Assembly (NCBI GenBank): GCA_029204225.1 | Contig: CM055104.1 | Coordinates: 28,092,253 to 28,156,252, forward strand | Direction: 5' to 3' | DNA: 64,000 nt | DNA from: Diphasiastrum complanatum | Lineage: Eukaryota; Streptophyta; Lycopodiopsida; Lycopodiales; Lycopodiaceae | Shown: positions 38,561 to 50,745 of the stretch, in pieces | Layout: each line of letters begins with the position of its first letter | Position numbering within the stretch: the stretch's first letter is position 1 | Notes under the pieces: model-generated | Told to the model about the DNA's origin: nothing | The model's input: only the letters and a program-made list of their open reading frames with translations | Databases searched by the model: none | Made by a program: the position numbers and the translations under genes

Positions 38561-38589
38561 AGTTTATAAGCTAAAGAATCAATTTTCCT

Positions 38590-39085
38590 TATAATCTGAA
38601 ACGGTCGACAATATCTTGTAGACAACTTGTAATGCTTCACAGTACGCATAGTCTAAGAATCTTTTGGAATTTTAAGATATACCCAGTCATTAATTTTAAA
38701 ATCTTTGGGAGATCTCTTAAGATCAACATAGTTCTTAGCTCTATCCAAAGCACTACAAATACTATCATGTGCCAATTGCAACATTTTTTGCATATCATGT
38801 AGAAAATTTGCAAGTTTCTAGATTTCAATAGAATTTGTTTTCACATTTACTAGAGATCTAGGTTGAAAACCGTAGATAAGCATAGGCAAACTATAAGTTG
38901 TAGCAGAATTTTTTCTATTAATATTGTAACCAAAGTCAATTTGAAGGTCCTCCCACTAAGACTGCATGTGAGACACATATGTTCTCAAAATATGCTCCAT
39001 AGTATGATCAACTCTCTCAGTCTGTCCATTTGATTTAGAATGATGAGTAGAACTAAAACTAGGCGATGTTTTGAGCTTGTGACTG
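38590..39085 (-). pseudogene. Ty3/gypsy integrase C-terminal fragment
   Basis: Minus-strand reading gives SNGQTERVDHTMEHILRTYV (about 38990-39045), the catalytic-Glu region of gypsy integrase. The LAHDSICSALDRAKNYVD block (about 38730-38790) and a DWVYLKIPK block follow. Stops interrupt it. It is joined on its 5' side to copia gag at about 39085. Confidence 0.8.
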
Positions 39086-39510
39086 AGGTTCCTTCACTCA
39101 TCTTGAGCGACATGAACTTCTTTCTCAGGAAGAGACGAGTCGATACATCTGTTGTTTCATATAGAGCAGAAAGAATGTCCCATGCTTCTTTGGAGCTCGA
39201 ACAATTTGCTACATGAGCTATTTGTGAATCTTTAAGATTCAAAGATACAATGGCAAGAGCTTTGCCATTCTTAGCTTCCTAGGCGGCCAACATGTCAGGT
39301 TTAGTCGGCTTGGCTATTGAACCGTTGACGTATTACCATAGCTCTTTTTCAATGAGTATCATCTTCATTTTGAATTTCCACATTTCCACATGTGGAAGTC
39401 ATCACCGTTGAACTTATTGATCAAGGGGATTTCTGAAGATGTACCTTGCATGGTGTGGATGAACTAAGAAATTGTAAAATATCTTGAATACTAATAACAG
39501 TTTGGAACAA
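39086..39510 (-). pseudogene. Copia gag N-terminal fragment with primer-binding site
   Basis: On the minus strand WKFKMKMILIEKELW (about 39340-39380), ALAIVSLNLKDSQIAHVANC and EAWDILSALYETTD are standard copia gag blocks. The reading ends at KMSEGTSV (about 39090). Upstream, TGGTATTAGAGCC (about 39505-39520 on the minus strand) is a primer-binding-site match, followed by an LTR end CCCAACA at 39527. Confidence 0.82.
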
Positions 39511-39526
39511 TGGCTCTAATACCACT

Positions 39527-40600
39527 CTGTTGGGTTCTTTGTATGGATGATAATGAAATAATTGTGTTTTGGATATTTTGTTTATCAGCTCTGATACACC
39601 CTTGATGGATATGAGATCCAATCAAGAGAAAACTCAATACATAAATTATAACAGGATCGTTACCAAACAATAGATTTAGACTATTACTTAGATAGACAAG
39701 ATGAATATCTTAGTAGGTGTCAATGACAACTATGAAAGGTGCAAAATAGTTAGGCATCTGTGACAACCATGCTTTCTTTGAGATTAGATATTCGATTGAG
39801 TCGTGGAACGAGTATCAGAAATCATTTGTTAGTGTGCAATACACATAAAGAAAATAGAGGATCTGCATTAAGCTGTTGTGAAACGATCAAGTCACGATCA
39901 TGTGCCCGAGTTCACAATAATAGCACACTAAGTGCTGTGATCTTACTATGCCAGTTACAGATTGAATATTATCTCTACTTTTTAATTACTTTCACTCTCT
40001 CTAAAATCTCTGATCCTATGGAATCAGATAATTCTAATACAATGGAGTTTATGGAGAAACTATGTTTCATGCTTTACTAATTGACTCTAATTACATTCAT
40101 TCATGTACATATCTCACTTGTTTGCCTATAGTGTTATGCTGTTATATATACATAAATGCGTCAGTTATAATAACCGTGTGAGCAACGAGCGTGAAGTAGT
40201 GCAGTTATTGCAAAGTATTGAAATGAACTATCACATAGTCTACGTTGAACATGGTAGATGAAGAGCTCCATTTTGACTAGTGATAGTCGTGATCTTTGAA
40301 GGTGTCGGACAAGTCAAGTCGACTGGTTCGTCCTAGAGAAGATGTCGATGGAGTTGATGTCAGGATGTCGACGAAGTCAAGTCTATGAAGTTGATGAAGT
40401 AGATGTCGACAAAGTCAATCCTGCTTCTACTTCAAGTCGATGTACTGCACAAACTATTCGACTTGTGTGAGTAAGACTGCATGCTAATGTAGAGAGAGAA
40501 TGTTTACATAGTATACTGGTGCTCAAGAATTGAATATAGGTGAGTCGGAGTGAAGCTCAACTCCAACATGTACTTTGTACAATGACCAAAATTCGGTGCT
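39527..40600 (-). repeat. Copia 5' LTR (outer end uncertain)
   Basis: The LTR starts on the plus strand with TGTTGGGTTC at 39527, next to the primer-binding site. It shares a block (GTGTC..TGACAACTAT...TTAGGCAT.TGTGACAACC) with the LTR region at 43510-43570, so the two belong to related copia families. A run of GTCGA-containing repeats lies at 40315-40445. Confidence 0.6.
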
Positions 40601-41440
40601 CTGTATCCAAAGTTATGGTCGTCGAAAGTTTTGGCAGTTTTTTCAAAATTTGCAAAAATTTCAAAATGTTCTTATTGCATATTAGTAAATGAAGTAGTAG
40701 TGTGCATATCCATTGTAGAAAAAAAAAATTTACTCACTTTGCATGTTTGGGAATATGGTACTGAGTGTTATAGTTGTTTAATTAGTATGATTTCATGCAT
40801 GGATACAGTTTTCATAAAGCAATTAAAAACTGTTTTTCAGTTTAATTAGAAAATTTACGTAAAAATTGATTTTTTTGATGGATGACTGCACGTTGAATTG
40901 GATTCATGTTGGATGTTTCAAAATCAGTTCGAAATGGATTGGTAATAATGAAACTGAAAATTCGATGGCAAAAGTCAATTTTCATAGTTTTGATCCATAT
41001 TGAACGGATTTCAGAAGTCCTAGTTATATAAATTTTTTGAGAGATCCGTAAAAGTTTTGAGATTGTCCAAATCTGTCGGTTATTGATCAGATGGAACTAG
41101 CTTATAAAGTAATCAATCGGTTTATAAGGTCACAACATTTTTTATTTTTGGTTGAGGATTTCTGATCTATCAACTGATTTAAACAATTTCATGTTTCAGG
41201 TAAGGATAATGCAAGTCTTCAAGAAACAGTACCTATTCTGACCTATTTGCAAATTCGTCAACAGTTGAGTGTGGCACTTAACAAAATGAATAATTAGAAC
41301 AGTATGTGGAATTAACAAATGGAAGTGTCATTATATCAAGTTAAGACCTTGTCTTCTCCGAATCTGGGCTTACAGCTAGAACCATATTCGAGAGAGAAGA
41401 ACATGAGATAGTAGCTGACCAACTAGAACAATTATTTCAG
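40600..41440. other. AT-rich DNA, probable leader of the following gypsy relic
   Basis: No domain recognised in this interval. Confidence 0.35.
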
Positions 41441-43095
41441 TCTACATGGAATTTTGGAAGATAAAAAGTCGAGAGTGTGGAAAGGCTTCATCTTGGTGGC
41501 ATGACTTGCAACTGAAACCCGCTATGTGGGAAGAATTTATGAAAGTTTTCATAAAATGATTTGTGATTACAGATGATTCAAACTACTACCAAATATTCAT
41601 AAATTGCAAAAAGGAGACAAAGATTTTAGACTCTTATTTCCAAGAGTTCATGGATTTATGGAACAAAATTTCATCAATCGATTCAAAACTAGCTCTCTGG
41701 TAATTTATTTTAGGTTTGCTAGTGGATTATCAGAACGAATGTAAGCAAAACGTGCTTCATACTTTGATGGCATTGTACAGTTTGTGAAAGCTTACGATTC
41801 CAAAATGGTGGCATCTAGGAGGCAATTTCGGACTAATTTATTAGAGTCCAGACCAAAAGAAAAAAAAAACAAGTTTGTGTCAAAAAAACAAGTCAATTAT
41901 TCTGATGAACTTGATCAAATGACATCAAAAGATAACCAAAACAAACAAATGTCCTAGAAAAAGACTAAAAAGATGAATTTATGTTTTAATTGCAACAAGT
42001 CTAAACATGTTATGAAATTTTGTCTGGAGTGAAAGAAACCAACAACTCAAGTGATTGAAATGCCTAGTAAAAAAATACTAAAATTGGAAATTAATCAAAT
42101 AAATTGTGAGTGTTAAAGTTTATTTAGTACTACTTCTTTCTTGCCTACTAAATTGTTTCATTTGAAAGAAACAATTAAATGTAAAGAAGTCAGTATTTTG
42201 GTGGATCATGATTTAACTCATAACTTCATTAATTCTTGTCTTGTGTAGAGCTCAACTTGATAATTCGGTAATCATAGATATAAAGTATATCTAGCTTCAA
42301 GTGCAGAGTTGGAGATTTGGGAAGTTGGAGTTCCAAAGCTCCTAGTTTGGATTCAAGACTATAGAAAAATAATTGATTTTCACAATATGAAGCTTATTCT
42401 TTGTTTACCAAACTCATTTTGGATTTTTCTAAAATGCAAATAAATAGATGTGAATTTTCTAAAATTCTTAACTCAGTGGATTTAGAACATGAGCAAATGG
42501 AAAAGAGTAAGATCATAGATGAATTTAAAGATGTTTTTCCAGTTGAATTACCTCATGGTTTACCACCTTCTATATTTTTAGAACACATAATTGAGTTAAT
42601 TCCACGTAGTCACCCTATCTCTAGACAACCATGTCAATTTTTTCATAAAGAAAAGATAGAGATTACTGAGTAAATTGAAAATTATCTTAAGATGGATCAC
42701 ACACAGCCTAGTAAATCACCTTGGGGGTGCTCATGTTCTTCTGAAAGCGAAGAAAAATGAAGGATTCCATATTTGCATGGATTACAAGGGGTTGAATAGA
42801 GTAACTATTAAAATTAAACATCCATATCCATGACTCCAAATGGATGATTTGGTAGATCGATTAGGTGGAGCTAAATACTTCACAAAATAGATTTCAGAAC
42901 CAGATATCATCATATTAGAATTCATCCGAATGATGTTATGAGTTTTTAGTACTTCCTTTGGGTTGACGAATGCACGTATGACATTTCAACAGATGATCAA
43001 CAATATATTTCATCCATACCTGGGTCAATTTGTAATTGTATTTTTAGATGATATTCTCATCTATAGTCTTACAGATTCTCAAAAGAGAGAAACTT
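41440..43095 (+). pseudogene. Ty3/gypsy gag-protease-RT relic
   Basis: In plus-strand order: a gag core (WEEFMKVF near 41530; YFQEFMDLW near 41640); a CCHC knuckle CFNCNKSKHVMKFC (41982-42023); a protease-like block ILVDHDLTHNFI (about 42200), where the active-site DSG reads DHD; and an RT lead-in (VFPVELPHGLPP, about 42535). RT blocks follow (HICMDYKGLNRVTI near 42770; [11 protein letters not shown] near 42965; intact FLDDILIYS, 43041-43067). Stops and frame changes are frequent and the homology ends at about 43095. No RNase H or integrase follows. Confidence 0.85.
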
Positions 43096-43327
43096 TTTGC
43101 TAAGGAATTCAAATGTGAATTCCTTAAGCATGAGTTGGTAGATCTTGCTCATAAGATCACCGAAATGGTTGAAGATAGATGAAAATAAAGTCAAGATAGT
43201 GCTGAGTGGCTGATAGTAAAATTAGGTAGAGAAGTAAAGACAGTGTGGCTGATAGCAAAAATAGTAAGAGAAGTTGAATCTTTTCTCGATTTTTTAGTTT
43301 TCTTTTGTAAGTCTATAGAGGATTATG

Positions 43328-44577
43328 TGTGTTGGGGATGATGACGAACTGTCACACACAAAGGGTGGTCTGATAGGCCGCAATGGAAGAGAGGTCATCA
43401 CCCCTAATCAAAGAAACAATGATGAAACAGTTGAAAATTGATGAATGGGGATCTTGGATTACTTAGAGACTAAGAATTAGAGCAGTTCTGATTTGATTTA
43501 GATGTCAAAGTAGGTGTCGTAGACAACCATAGAGAATGCGAATGATTTAGGCATTTGAGACAACCGTACTATTCTCTATTTCTGACAGATAAGTTTTGAT
43601 CATAAAGAGAGAGAGTGAGAGGCATTCAAGCATTCAACATAAATACAACTAATATGAAAAATAGCGTTTCTTTATAAAAGGGTGTTGTAGTAACAACAAT
43701 ATTAAATCACAAAACAATCGTGCAAATGCACATGATCCTGTTTACAGAAGCTAATAAATATTATCTTTCAGAATACTCTGTACTCTCTCTAAAGTAACTA
43801 GAAGACCGCTTTTGGTCGTTTTATATCTATGAATACAATGATCTATCATGTCTTCTGTTCAAAATGCTTAGATGTTTATATAACTATAAGAAGATCTTTA
43901 GTTATTCTAATTACAATTTAAGAGATAATAACAGCCCTTGTACTTGATCTATAGATCGGTTATTGATACATCATGAAGATGCGAAGAGGTACAACAAAAG
44001 GATCTCCTTCGTACACGTAAGGAGCATGAGAATGTGGCACCGTTCCAACCGTAGCTTGACCGTAGGAGCGTGAAGTTAGAATTGTATGTCAACCGTAATC
44101 GTTGACATTGTGATTGACTTTGGTCAGCTGCCGTTCGTTCACTTCGTAGGTGACCACAAGTGATAACTTACGATGTCTAGTAGTGCCTTTGGTGGTGAGT
44201 TGTAGTCTTCGCTTTGTTGACCGTAGGCAAGACTTTGCAGTGTCTTGCAGCTCGTTCATTTTATATGTAGCCGTAGGCGAGACTCTGCGGTTCGCTTCGA
44301 TTTCCTTCGTAAGTAGTCGTAAGCCAAACACTTACGGTTTCTGGCGGTGAGTCTTTACATATGACCGCAATCGTTGACCTTGCGGTAGCTTACGGTTTGT
44401 TCACTTCATTCAGGCCGTAGGCAAGACTTTATGGTTTACTTCCTATTTGGACTTTACGTGTATTTTTGCAGACTGTGTAAAAGATAGTGTATTTCTGCAT
44501 AATGCTTGAGAGAAGAATCTTTTTTAAGCAATGAAGGGGGTGAAAAGAATGAGTGGCCGTAAGATTAAATTCCAACA
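43328..44577 (-). repeat. Copia 3' LTR with internal CCGTAGGC repeats
   Basis: On the minus strand a purine tract (TTAATGGAGAG) is followed by TGTTGGAATTTAATC starting at 44577, a PPT/LTR junction. The outer end is placed near TGTTGGGGATGATG at about 43330 but is not proven. At 44040-44450 a degenerate tandem block recurs (CCGTAGGC(A/G)AGACT.TGC.G and CCGTAATCGTTGAC), about 55-85 bp apart. Confidence 0.65.
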
Positions 44578-44589
44578 CTCTCCATTAAG

Positions 44590-45262
44590 CTTACTGCTAC
44601 GAATCTGAATTCAATTTGAGATTTAACAATCCTACCATAGTAGAATGTTTTTCCCTTGACAAAGATTTTGTCAAAATATCAGCCAACATACTGTCTTTAT
44701 GATAGTAGCTTAGTACAACATCTTTGTTCTGAACCTTCTATTTAAGAAAATGAAACTGAACCTCTATATGTTTGGTTCTAGCATGAGCTCATGGGTTCAG
44801 AGATAGAGCTACATAGCTCTAACTGCCACACTGAAGTATAGTAGGGCCGATTTGTGGAAATTGCAGATTCTGAAACTATCTTCTAAGACATATAATTTCC
44901 TTTATTATTGATGTAGCTACAATGTATTTAGATTCCGTGGAGAACAACGAAATGCATTTTTGCTTTTTGTTGTTCCATGAAATGGGATCCTTCTGCAAAG
45001 AAATAGATTTACCTAGACGTGGACTTTCTGGTATCAATGTCTCCTACCCAATCAGAATCTGTATAGGTAACAAGTGTAAGTGTAGCATCTGTATTTCCAT
45101 TATAGCGCAAATTATAGTGCTCGTCGCTTGAATGTACCTCATTAATCGTTGTAAAGTCTTCCAATATTGTAGGCCTGGATTGGACATATATTGTGATAGT
45201 GTGCTTGTTGTATAAGCTAGATTAGGACATGTACAGATCATAGAATACATTATCGATCATGT
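44590..45262 (-). pseudogene. Copia RNase H fragment
   Basis: The minus strand reads YSMICTCPNLAY, LSQYMSNPGLQYWKTLQRLM and, after frame changes, a TDSDWVGDIDTRKS block (about 45030), all standard for the copia RT-RNase H connection. It stands directly upstream of the LTR at 44577. The RT core is missing. Confidence 0.82.
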
Positions 45263-45299
45263 AGAACAACTGATTATACAAATCTTGATTCTACCAACA

Positions 45300-46263
45300 A
45301 AGTGCGTAGTTTACTTGACAAAGGACGAGAAAGAAACGAATGCAAACTTGAAACATTTCTATTCGTGACCAACTCGAAAAGATTCACGAAGGATTCGTGA
45401 AATTTGTCTTGCAGTCAACTCGATAGATTTGCAAAACAGTTTCTTATAGAAGCTCATGGCTTTCTTGTTGAAGCTCGAAAGATTCGCGAACAGAATCTTG
45501 TCGCGAAATATTATGTTTCTTGTTCAAGGATCATATTTCGCGAAATTGTCACAAACAATTCGCAAAATCTTCTGGACTGTTCTTCAAGCTCACCTGTCGC
45601 GAAACTATCTCGAATAGTTCGGGAAATATTCTAGATTTCTTCTTCAAGCTCAAAAATTGTCATTTGTCACGAACAATTCGCGAAAGACAAAAATGTCGCG
45701 AAGAGACAAGTGCCGCGAACAATTCACAAAACATGAAGCTGAGACGAAGAGATGAACTGTTGCAAATTATTCGCGAATAGATTTTATTTGAGCCTGGAAA
45801 CAAAGCATCTATTTGAATATCAACCATCGTAAACGGTTAGATATCTACTGTTATAGCAATAAAAGTCCAAAAGACTTGTAAATAAAAGGCCAAAAGACCT
45901 ATAAATAAAAGGCCAAAAGACCTGTCCTGTAGCAATATAAATACATGTGCACTACTCGTTGTAACACACTCACTCAATCAAAGACACAACAGCGAAATAA
46001 GACAGCAAGAGATGTATATTGATGAATCAAATTTAGAATTATAAAAATTTGTTTTTGATCAATAGTTTTTTATTGTCTAAATTGTCTTAAGTTGTCTCTT
46101 ACTTCCGCATATAATTTTCGCACGCATATTCAATCAGAACTAATACTGTTCTATTAGTACATAGATAAGATACAATCGCGATTGAAGACACTGATATTAG
46201 TTTGATTTATTCAAACTTGCATCGTGTTCTCTGTGGAAGAATAATTACTATTTTTTCTTATAG
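45300..46263 (+). repeat. Copia 5' LTR with TTCGCGAA repeat array, plus primer-binding site
   Basis: TGGTATCAGAGCATACGG at 46264 is a primer-binding-site match, so the sequence before it is a plus-strand 5' LTR. A TATAAATA box (about 45948) lies inside. Between about 45370 and 45790 a degenerate repeat built on TTCGCGAA (ATTCGCGAA, ATTTCGCGAAA, TGTCGCGAA) recurs more than ten times. The outer end is not placed. Confidence 0.65.
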
Positions 46264-46329
46264 TGGTATCAGAGCATACGGAATTAAAGTTGATACAGTG
46301 GCATCTTTGCATCCCTCTCAGTATTCTTC

Positions 46330-46832
46330 ATACATCCATCAGTAAGCCTGTAAAGACCACTGGGGATAAACCCCTAAGATGAGGATAGGAAAACACAAGA
46401 GAGACAGTGGAGCAAGACCACCCAACCAAACCTAGATTCCTCTTGGAGAATCCTCCTGGATCTAGCCCCCAAGCCATGCCAATGTGATAGCAAGAGGAGA
46501 AGAGCTCATCAGGTAACCTAGACCAAGTCGTCGACACGATAGTCTCTACCTCAATATAAAGAGAGTAGGATCCAGTGCATGAGCACATGTAATCCCCATG
46601 CAGGTCAACAATAAATAGGTTACCATGCATACCTCCTGCCTATATCAGTCACACGCACATGCACTACTCCATATGTCTCAATTAGAGTGTCTGGGTCCTC
46701 TCAAGGTCATTAGTCACCAACAGACCTTGACTTGGAATTAAATCTAGGCGTGACCAATAATCTCAAACACTAGAGGGCCGGTCTACCATATTAGGACTAT
46801 TCCAGGTCCTTAACCGAATATGGCCATAACAT
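46330..46832 (-). repeat. Gypsy (chromovirus) 3' LTR
   Basis: On the minus strand a purine tract (AAGAGAGAAAGAA) runs into TGTTATGGCC at 46832. Related sequence lies at 38060-38560. The outer end is near 46350 but not certain. The open frame at 46328-46630 within it has no domain. Confidence 0.6.
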
Positions 46833-46844
46833 TCTTTCTCTCTT

Positions 46845-47180
46845 AATCAGGTTTTGTCCTCAAAACGAGAAAAAGAAAACATGAAACTATTCCTTAAGCT
46901 TTCAAATCTTTCCCATGAATCATTATTCTTAGTCCAATCTTTCCATTTGAATAAGCACTCAGAGATGCAACAATATTTAAATTGCTTGTCTCTACTCATG
47001 AATACTAATTCAAATTCCAAAAGATACACTAAGCTATAAGTCCTCCAAATGGGTAGATCTTATCCAAAATAAATATTCATCACCTTCATGTAATCCCAAT
47101 GAAATACTGGGTGATTTTACTTTATTTCAGAAATCAAATCCAAAAGCTAAAGAAATTCCATGTCAATTTCTTGTAGAAAA
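46845..47180 (-). pseudogene. Chromovirus integrase C-terminus with chromodomain fragment
   Basis: The minus-strand frame ending at 46847 contains CLFKWKDWTKNNDSWERFESL, the KW...SWE core of a chromodomain, and ends a few codons before the polypurine tract. This is the place expected for a chromovirus. Upstream coding is decayed. Confidence 0.65.
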
Positions 47181-47955
47181 TAATGCTTCTTGGTACAAAT
47201 ATTCTTCGAATATCCAAATATCATAGTTCTCATAGTGGAACCATGTTCTCACAAAGTATGTCATGCATTCTTGCACCGGCATTACATAGTTTTGTTAGAG
47301 CATCTGATTCTTCAAGCACTGCATGCAAATCCACGCAGTGCGTTGGCGTGACAAAAATACAGTTCTCTCATGAGTGGATGTCTCGCTTACTAGCGGACTT
47401 GTGGATCTCTATGGATCCTGATCACAGAACTCGTCTCGCACGTAGGCGGACTTGTTGTCTGTATGTCTTAATTGCTTACTAGCATCAAACTACATTTCTG
47501 TATCTTCCTATTTCAAGTATCATCCAGTAAGTATATAGTTGTTCTATGTAACTTTAAGATTAGAGTGATTAAACATCTACAACTAATCAGGAAATTACAA
47601 GAGCGGCAGATTAGCCACGACCTAGAGTGTATCTGTTGACGTCATGCCATTAGATCAAACATCTGTACTTCTGGGTACTTGTATGATCTTGCTGGTACTC
47701 TTTGAAGCATGAGGGCAGAAAGGGTTTAACGACGTTTTTCGTGTCACATCGTTGGTTTTGTTTCCATCGTCTGACTTTCTCATGTTGGACCACAAAAGAT
47801 TCTCGTTTGCAAATCTTTTGTGTTTGTGTCTTTTCATCAGGTGTTCGCGAAACTTTTGTGCTTCGCGTCTCTTGACTTTTGTGTTTGCAAACATCTTTGT
47901 CAGGCAGAGGGCTGAAAGCTAGCAAAGCTCTATAAATAAAAACTTTTTTTTTTTC
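47181..47955. other. No gene recognised; LTR-like repeat traces
   Basis: The 47790-47900 segment has GTTCGCGAAAC and CTTCGCGTC motifs like the LTR at 45.4-45.8 kb, suggesting a displaced piece of the same LTR family. Confidence 0.35.
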
Positions 47956-50745
47956 AGGACGGCAAAGACCTGAACACATTCATGCGAAAGATTAAAGATC
48001 TGTTTATTTCCTTGCAAAATTCTGGTACAGAAAATACAATTTCTAAGGAAAAATAGCTTAGTTATTTTATTTGAGCCCTACCCTGTTCATTCCACACAAC
48101 TCGAACCTTATTGGCAAAAGATGCGACAATGACACTTCAAAGGCAATAGACGGAGTTAAGGAGGAAGTAGAAGCTCGTGAACGCTATGACGACAATGGTG
48201 ATTCAAAAAATACTCTATTTTCTCAGAAGAATAAATCTTCTAAGAAGTCTAAGTTTAAGAGGGAGTCATCTAAGAAGAATGAGTCTAAGACTAATGAACA
48301 ACAATCTAGGAAACAACAGAAGAATTCTGCTGATAAGAAGATCTGCAATAGATGCAAAAGATTAGGTCACACAGAAGAAAAGTGTTGGCTAAATTCAAAG
48401 ATTGAATGCATTCATTGTTATAAATGGGGTCATGCAGCAATAGACTGTTATCAAAATCCCAGAAACAGATCAGAATCGAAACGAACCTTCATATTCAAAC
48501 TATGTCGAAGACAAAGCAGAATGCTCCAGAGCAGTAGAAGACAGGGCAACAAGGAATTTAGCAGCTTATGTTAGTACTGATCTATGTTGTTCATCTAATT
48601 CAATTCGAGAAGTAGTATTTGATTTGGGAGCCACCTCACATTTTGTTTCCTCGAAACAAATTTTGTCTGAGTACAAGAAGATGAACTATTCGAGATTCAT
48701 TATGCTTGGAGACGGTTCTAAGCATGTGCAAGTTGATGGAACTGGTGTATTATGGCTAGACACAAATCAGAGAGACAAGAAACTAGAGGAAGTTCTCTAT
48801 GTCCCTACTCTTGATAAAAATCTTCTATCCATTGCTAATGTCAGTGACCTTCACGAAGAACTCTTGTAAATTGTTCGAGGAAGATTCTGAGAACCTGGTT
48901 GCTAAAGGCAACAGAGAAGGAAATTTATATCACCTGAACATTCGAACAAGAATCGAACAAGTCAATCAAACTCAGGAATCAACAGATGTACTAGGGCACA
49001 AGAGGCTATGTCATATGAACATGGAAACCTTGTACCAAGCCAATAAAAGTCAGAGAATTCAAGGAGTCAAAATCAAAAGAAGAGAGATTCGAACCACTTG
49101 CGAATCCTATCTTAAAGGCAAGATGACTAGAACACCTTTCAGTAAGGATGTTTAGAAAGCAACTAAGGTACTTGAAATTGTGCATTCATATATTTGTGGA
49201 CCATTTGAAGTACTGTCATTGGGTGATGCAAAGTACTTAATAACGTTTATTGATGACTTCAGCAAGTTCGCTGTAGTATACTTTATTCAAACCAAATCTG
49301 AAGCTTTTGAGAAATTCGTTGAGAATACGAATTGGGCTGAAAAGCAGACAGACAATAAGCTGAAGCAAATTTGTACAGATCGTGGAGGTGAGTACATTTT
49401 CAACGAATTCAAATCTTACTGTACTGATCGAGGTATTATGCACATGAAGACTGCATCTTACACACCCCAGCACAATGGAATAGCTTAACGAAGGAATCGT
49501 ACACTAATGGAAGCTACAAGGTGTATGATGGCTCATGTGAAAGCACCAAAACAATTGTGGGCAGAAGTAGTGGCTACATTGAACTATCTTTAGAATCGTA
49601 TTCTAAAATCTCAAATACCGAATAAAACTCCTCATGAGATATGGTGGAAGTCGAAGCCAAATCTTGCACATGTTCAAACATTTGGATGCGCAGTGTATAT
49701 GCACATACCAGATAAGCTAAGAAAGAAACTCAATGAAAAGACAGAACAAGGTTTTCAAGTAGGATTCGAGTTACATTCGTCATATTATCATGTTTATGTA
49801 CCCGAATGGCAAGATAAAAGTTGTTTGAGATGTTAAATTTGATGAGAAAAATACATAGCAGACAATGATCTAGTCAGCGATGAAATTCTCAAATTATTAT
49901 GAGCTACCAATGACAATAGAAGAAAAACAAGCAGAAGATGAAAGAGAGTTACTAGATTCAGAGGTAGATCAAGATCGAGTGCCTGACAAACTCGAATCGC
50001 CAGCACAAATTCCAGTAGAAAAGCTCAAATCAAAATCAAACTCGAAACCTACAGAATCGAACTCAAAACCACTGTGAGAAGATCAGACAGACAACAAAAA
50101 CCACAAGAAAGGTATGGTCAGGACGTTTTTAATACAGCCATTAAATTTTTTGGATTCTCTAATGAACCTCAAACATTCGAGGAAGTTGTAGATGGACCAA
50201 ATAAAGATCGCTGGATTCAGGCAATGGAGGACGAAATGTCATCCATGTACAAGAACAATGTATGGATACTTGCACCTATACCTGATGGCAAAGAACCAGT
50301 CAAGTGCAAGTGGATCTACAGGATTAAAATAAGTCTTGATGGAGAATACATCAGATACAAGGCAAGGTTAGTTGCTAAAGGATTTTCACAGAAGTATGGG
50401 ATCGACTACACTGATAGTTTCTCATCGGTAGTCAAACATACATCAATTCGCTTGTTATTTGCGTATGCAGTGGCTCATGATCTGAAAATCCATATTGTGG
50501 ATGAGAAAACTGCTTTTCTGCACGCAGAATTAGAAAAAGACTTATTCATGGACCAACCACTTAGTTTTGTAAGCCAAGAATATCCAGAATACGGATGTCA
50601 CATGAATAAAAGCATTTATGGTCTCAAACAAGCAGCGAGACAATGGTATAGAAAGAAGGACGAAGCACTACGTGTCGTAGGCTTCAAACCTCTATTTGCT
50701 AAATCAAATGTCTATATCAACAAAATGAAATAATCATTCTAGTTG
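47956..50745 (+). pseudogene. Copia gag-protease-integrase-RT pseudogene (3'-truncated)
   Basis: Plus strand, in order: gag DGKDLNTFMRKIKDLF (about 47958); two CCHC knuckles (C-NRC-KRLGH-TEEKC and C-IHC-YKWGH-AAIDC, 48345-48450); protease with DLGATSHFV (Ser to Leu in DSGA, about 48618); a pre-integrase zinc region; integrase from 49180 with FIDDFSKF and CTDRGGEYIF; and RT from 50074 to 50733. At 49486-49488 a TAA stands where the catalytic Glu of the integrase NGxAER motif belongs. The reading stops before YVDD, where it meets an opposite-strand copia piece. The gag N-terminus is missing. Its gag is closely related to the minus-strand copia at 60.6-61.9 kb. Confidence 0.88.

Noticed and set aside
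40315-40445. GTCGA repeats considered as a regulatory array
   Set aside because: The units are short and irregular and lie in a probable copia LTR, so no separate function can be supported.
46328-46630. A 100-codon minus-strand open frame
   Set aside because: It lies inside the LTR next to the chromodomain fragment and has no homologous domain.
47650-47979. A Lys/Arg-rich minus-strand open frame
   Set aside because: Two overlapping frames are equally open; composition comes from TTCGCGAA-type LTR repeats.
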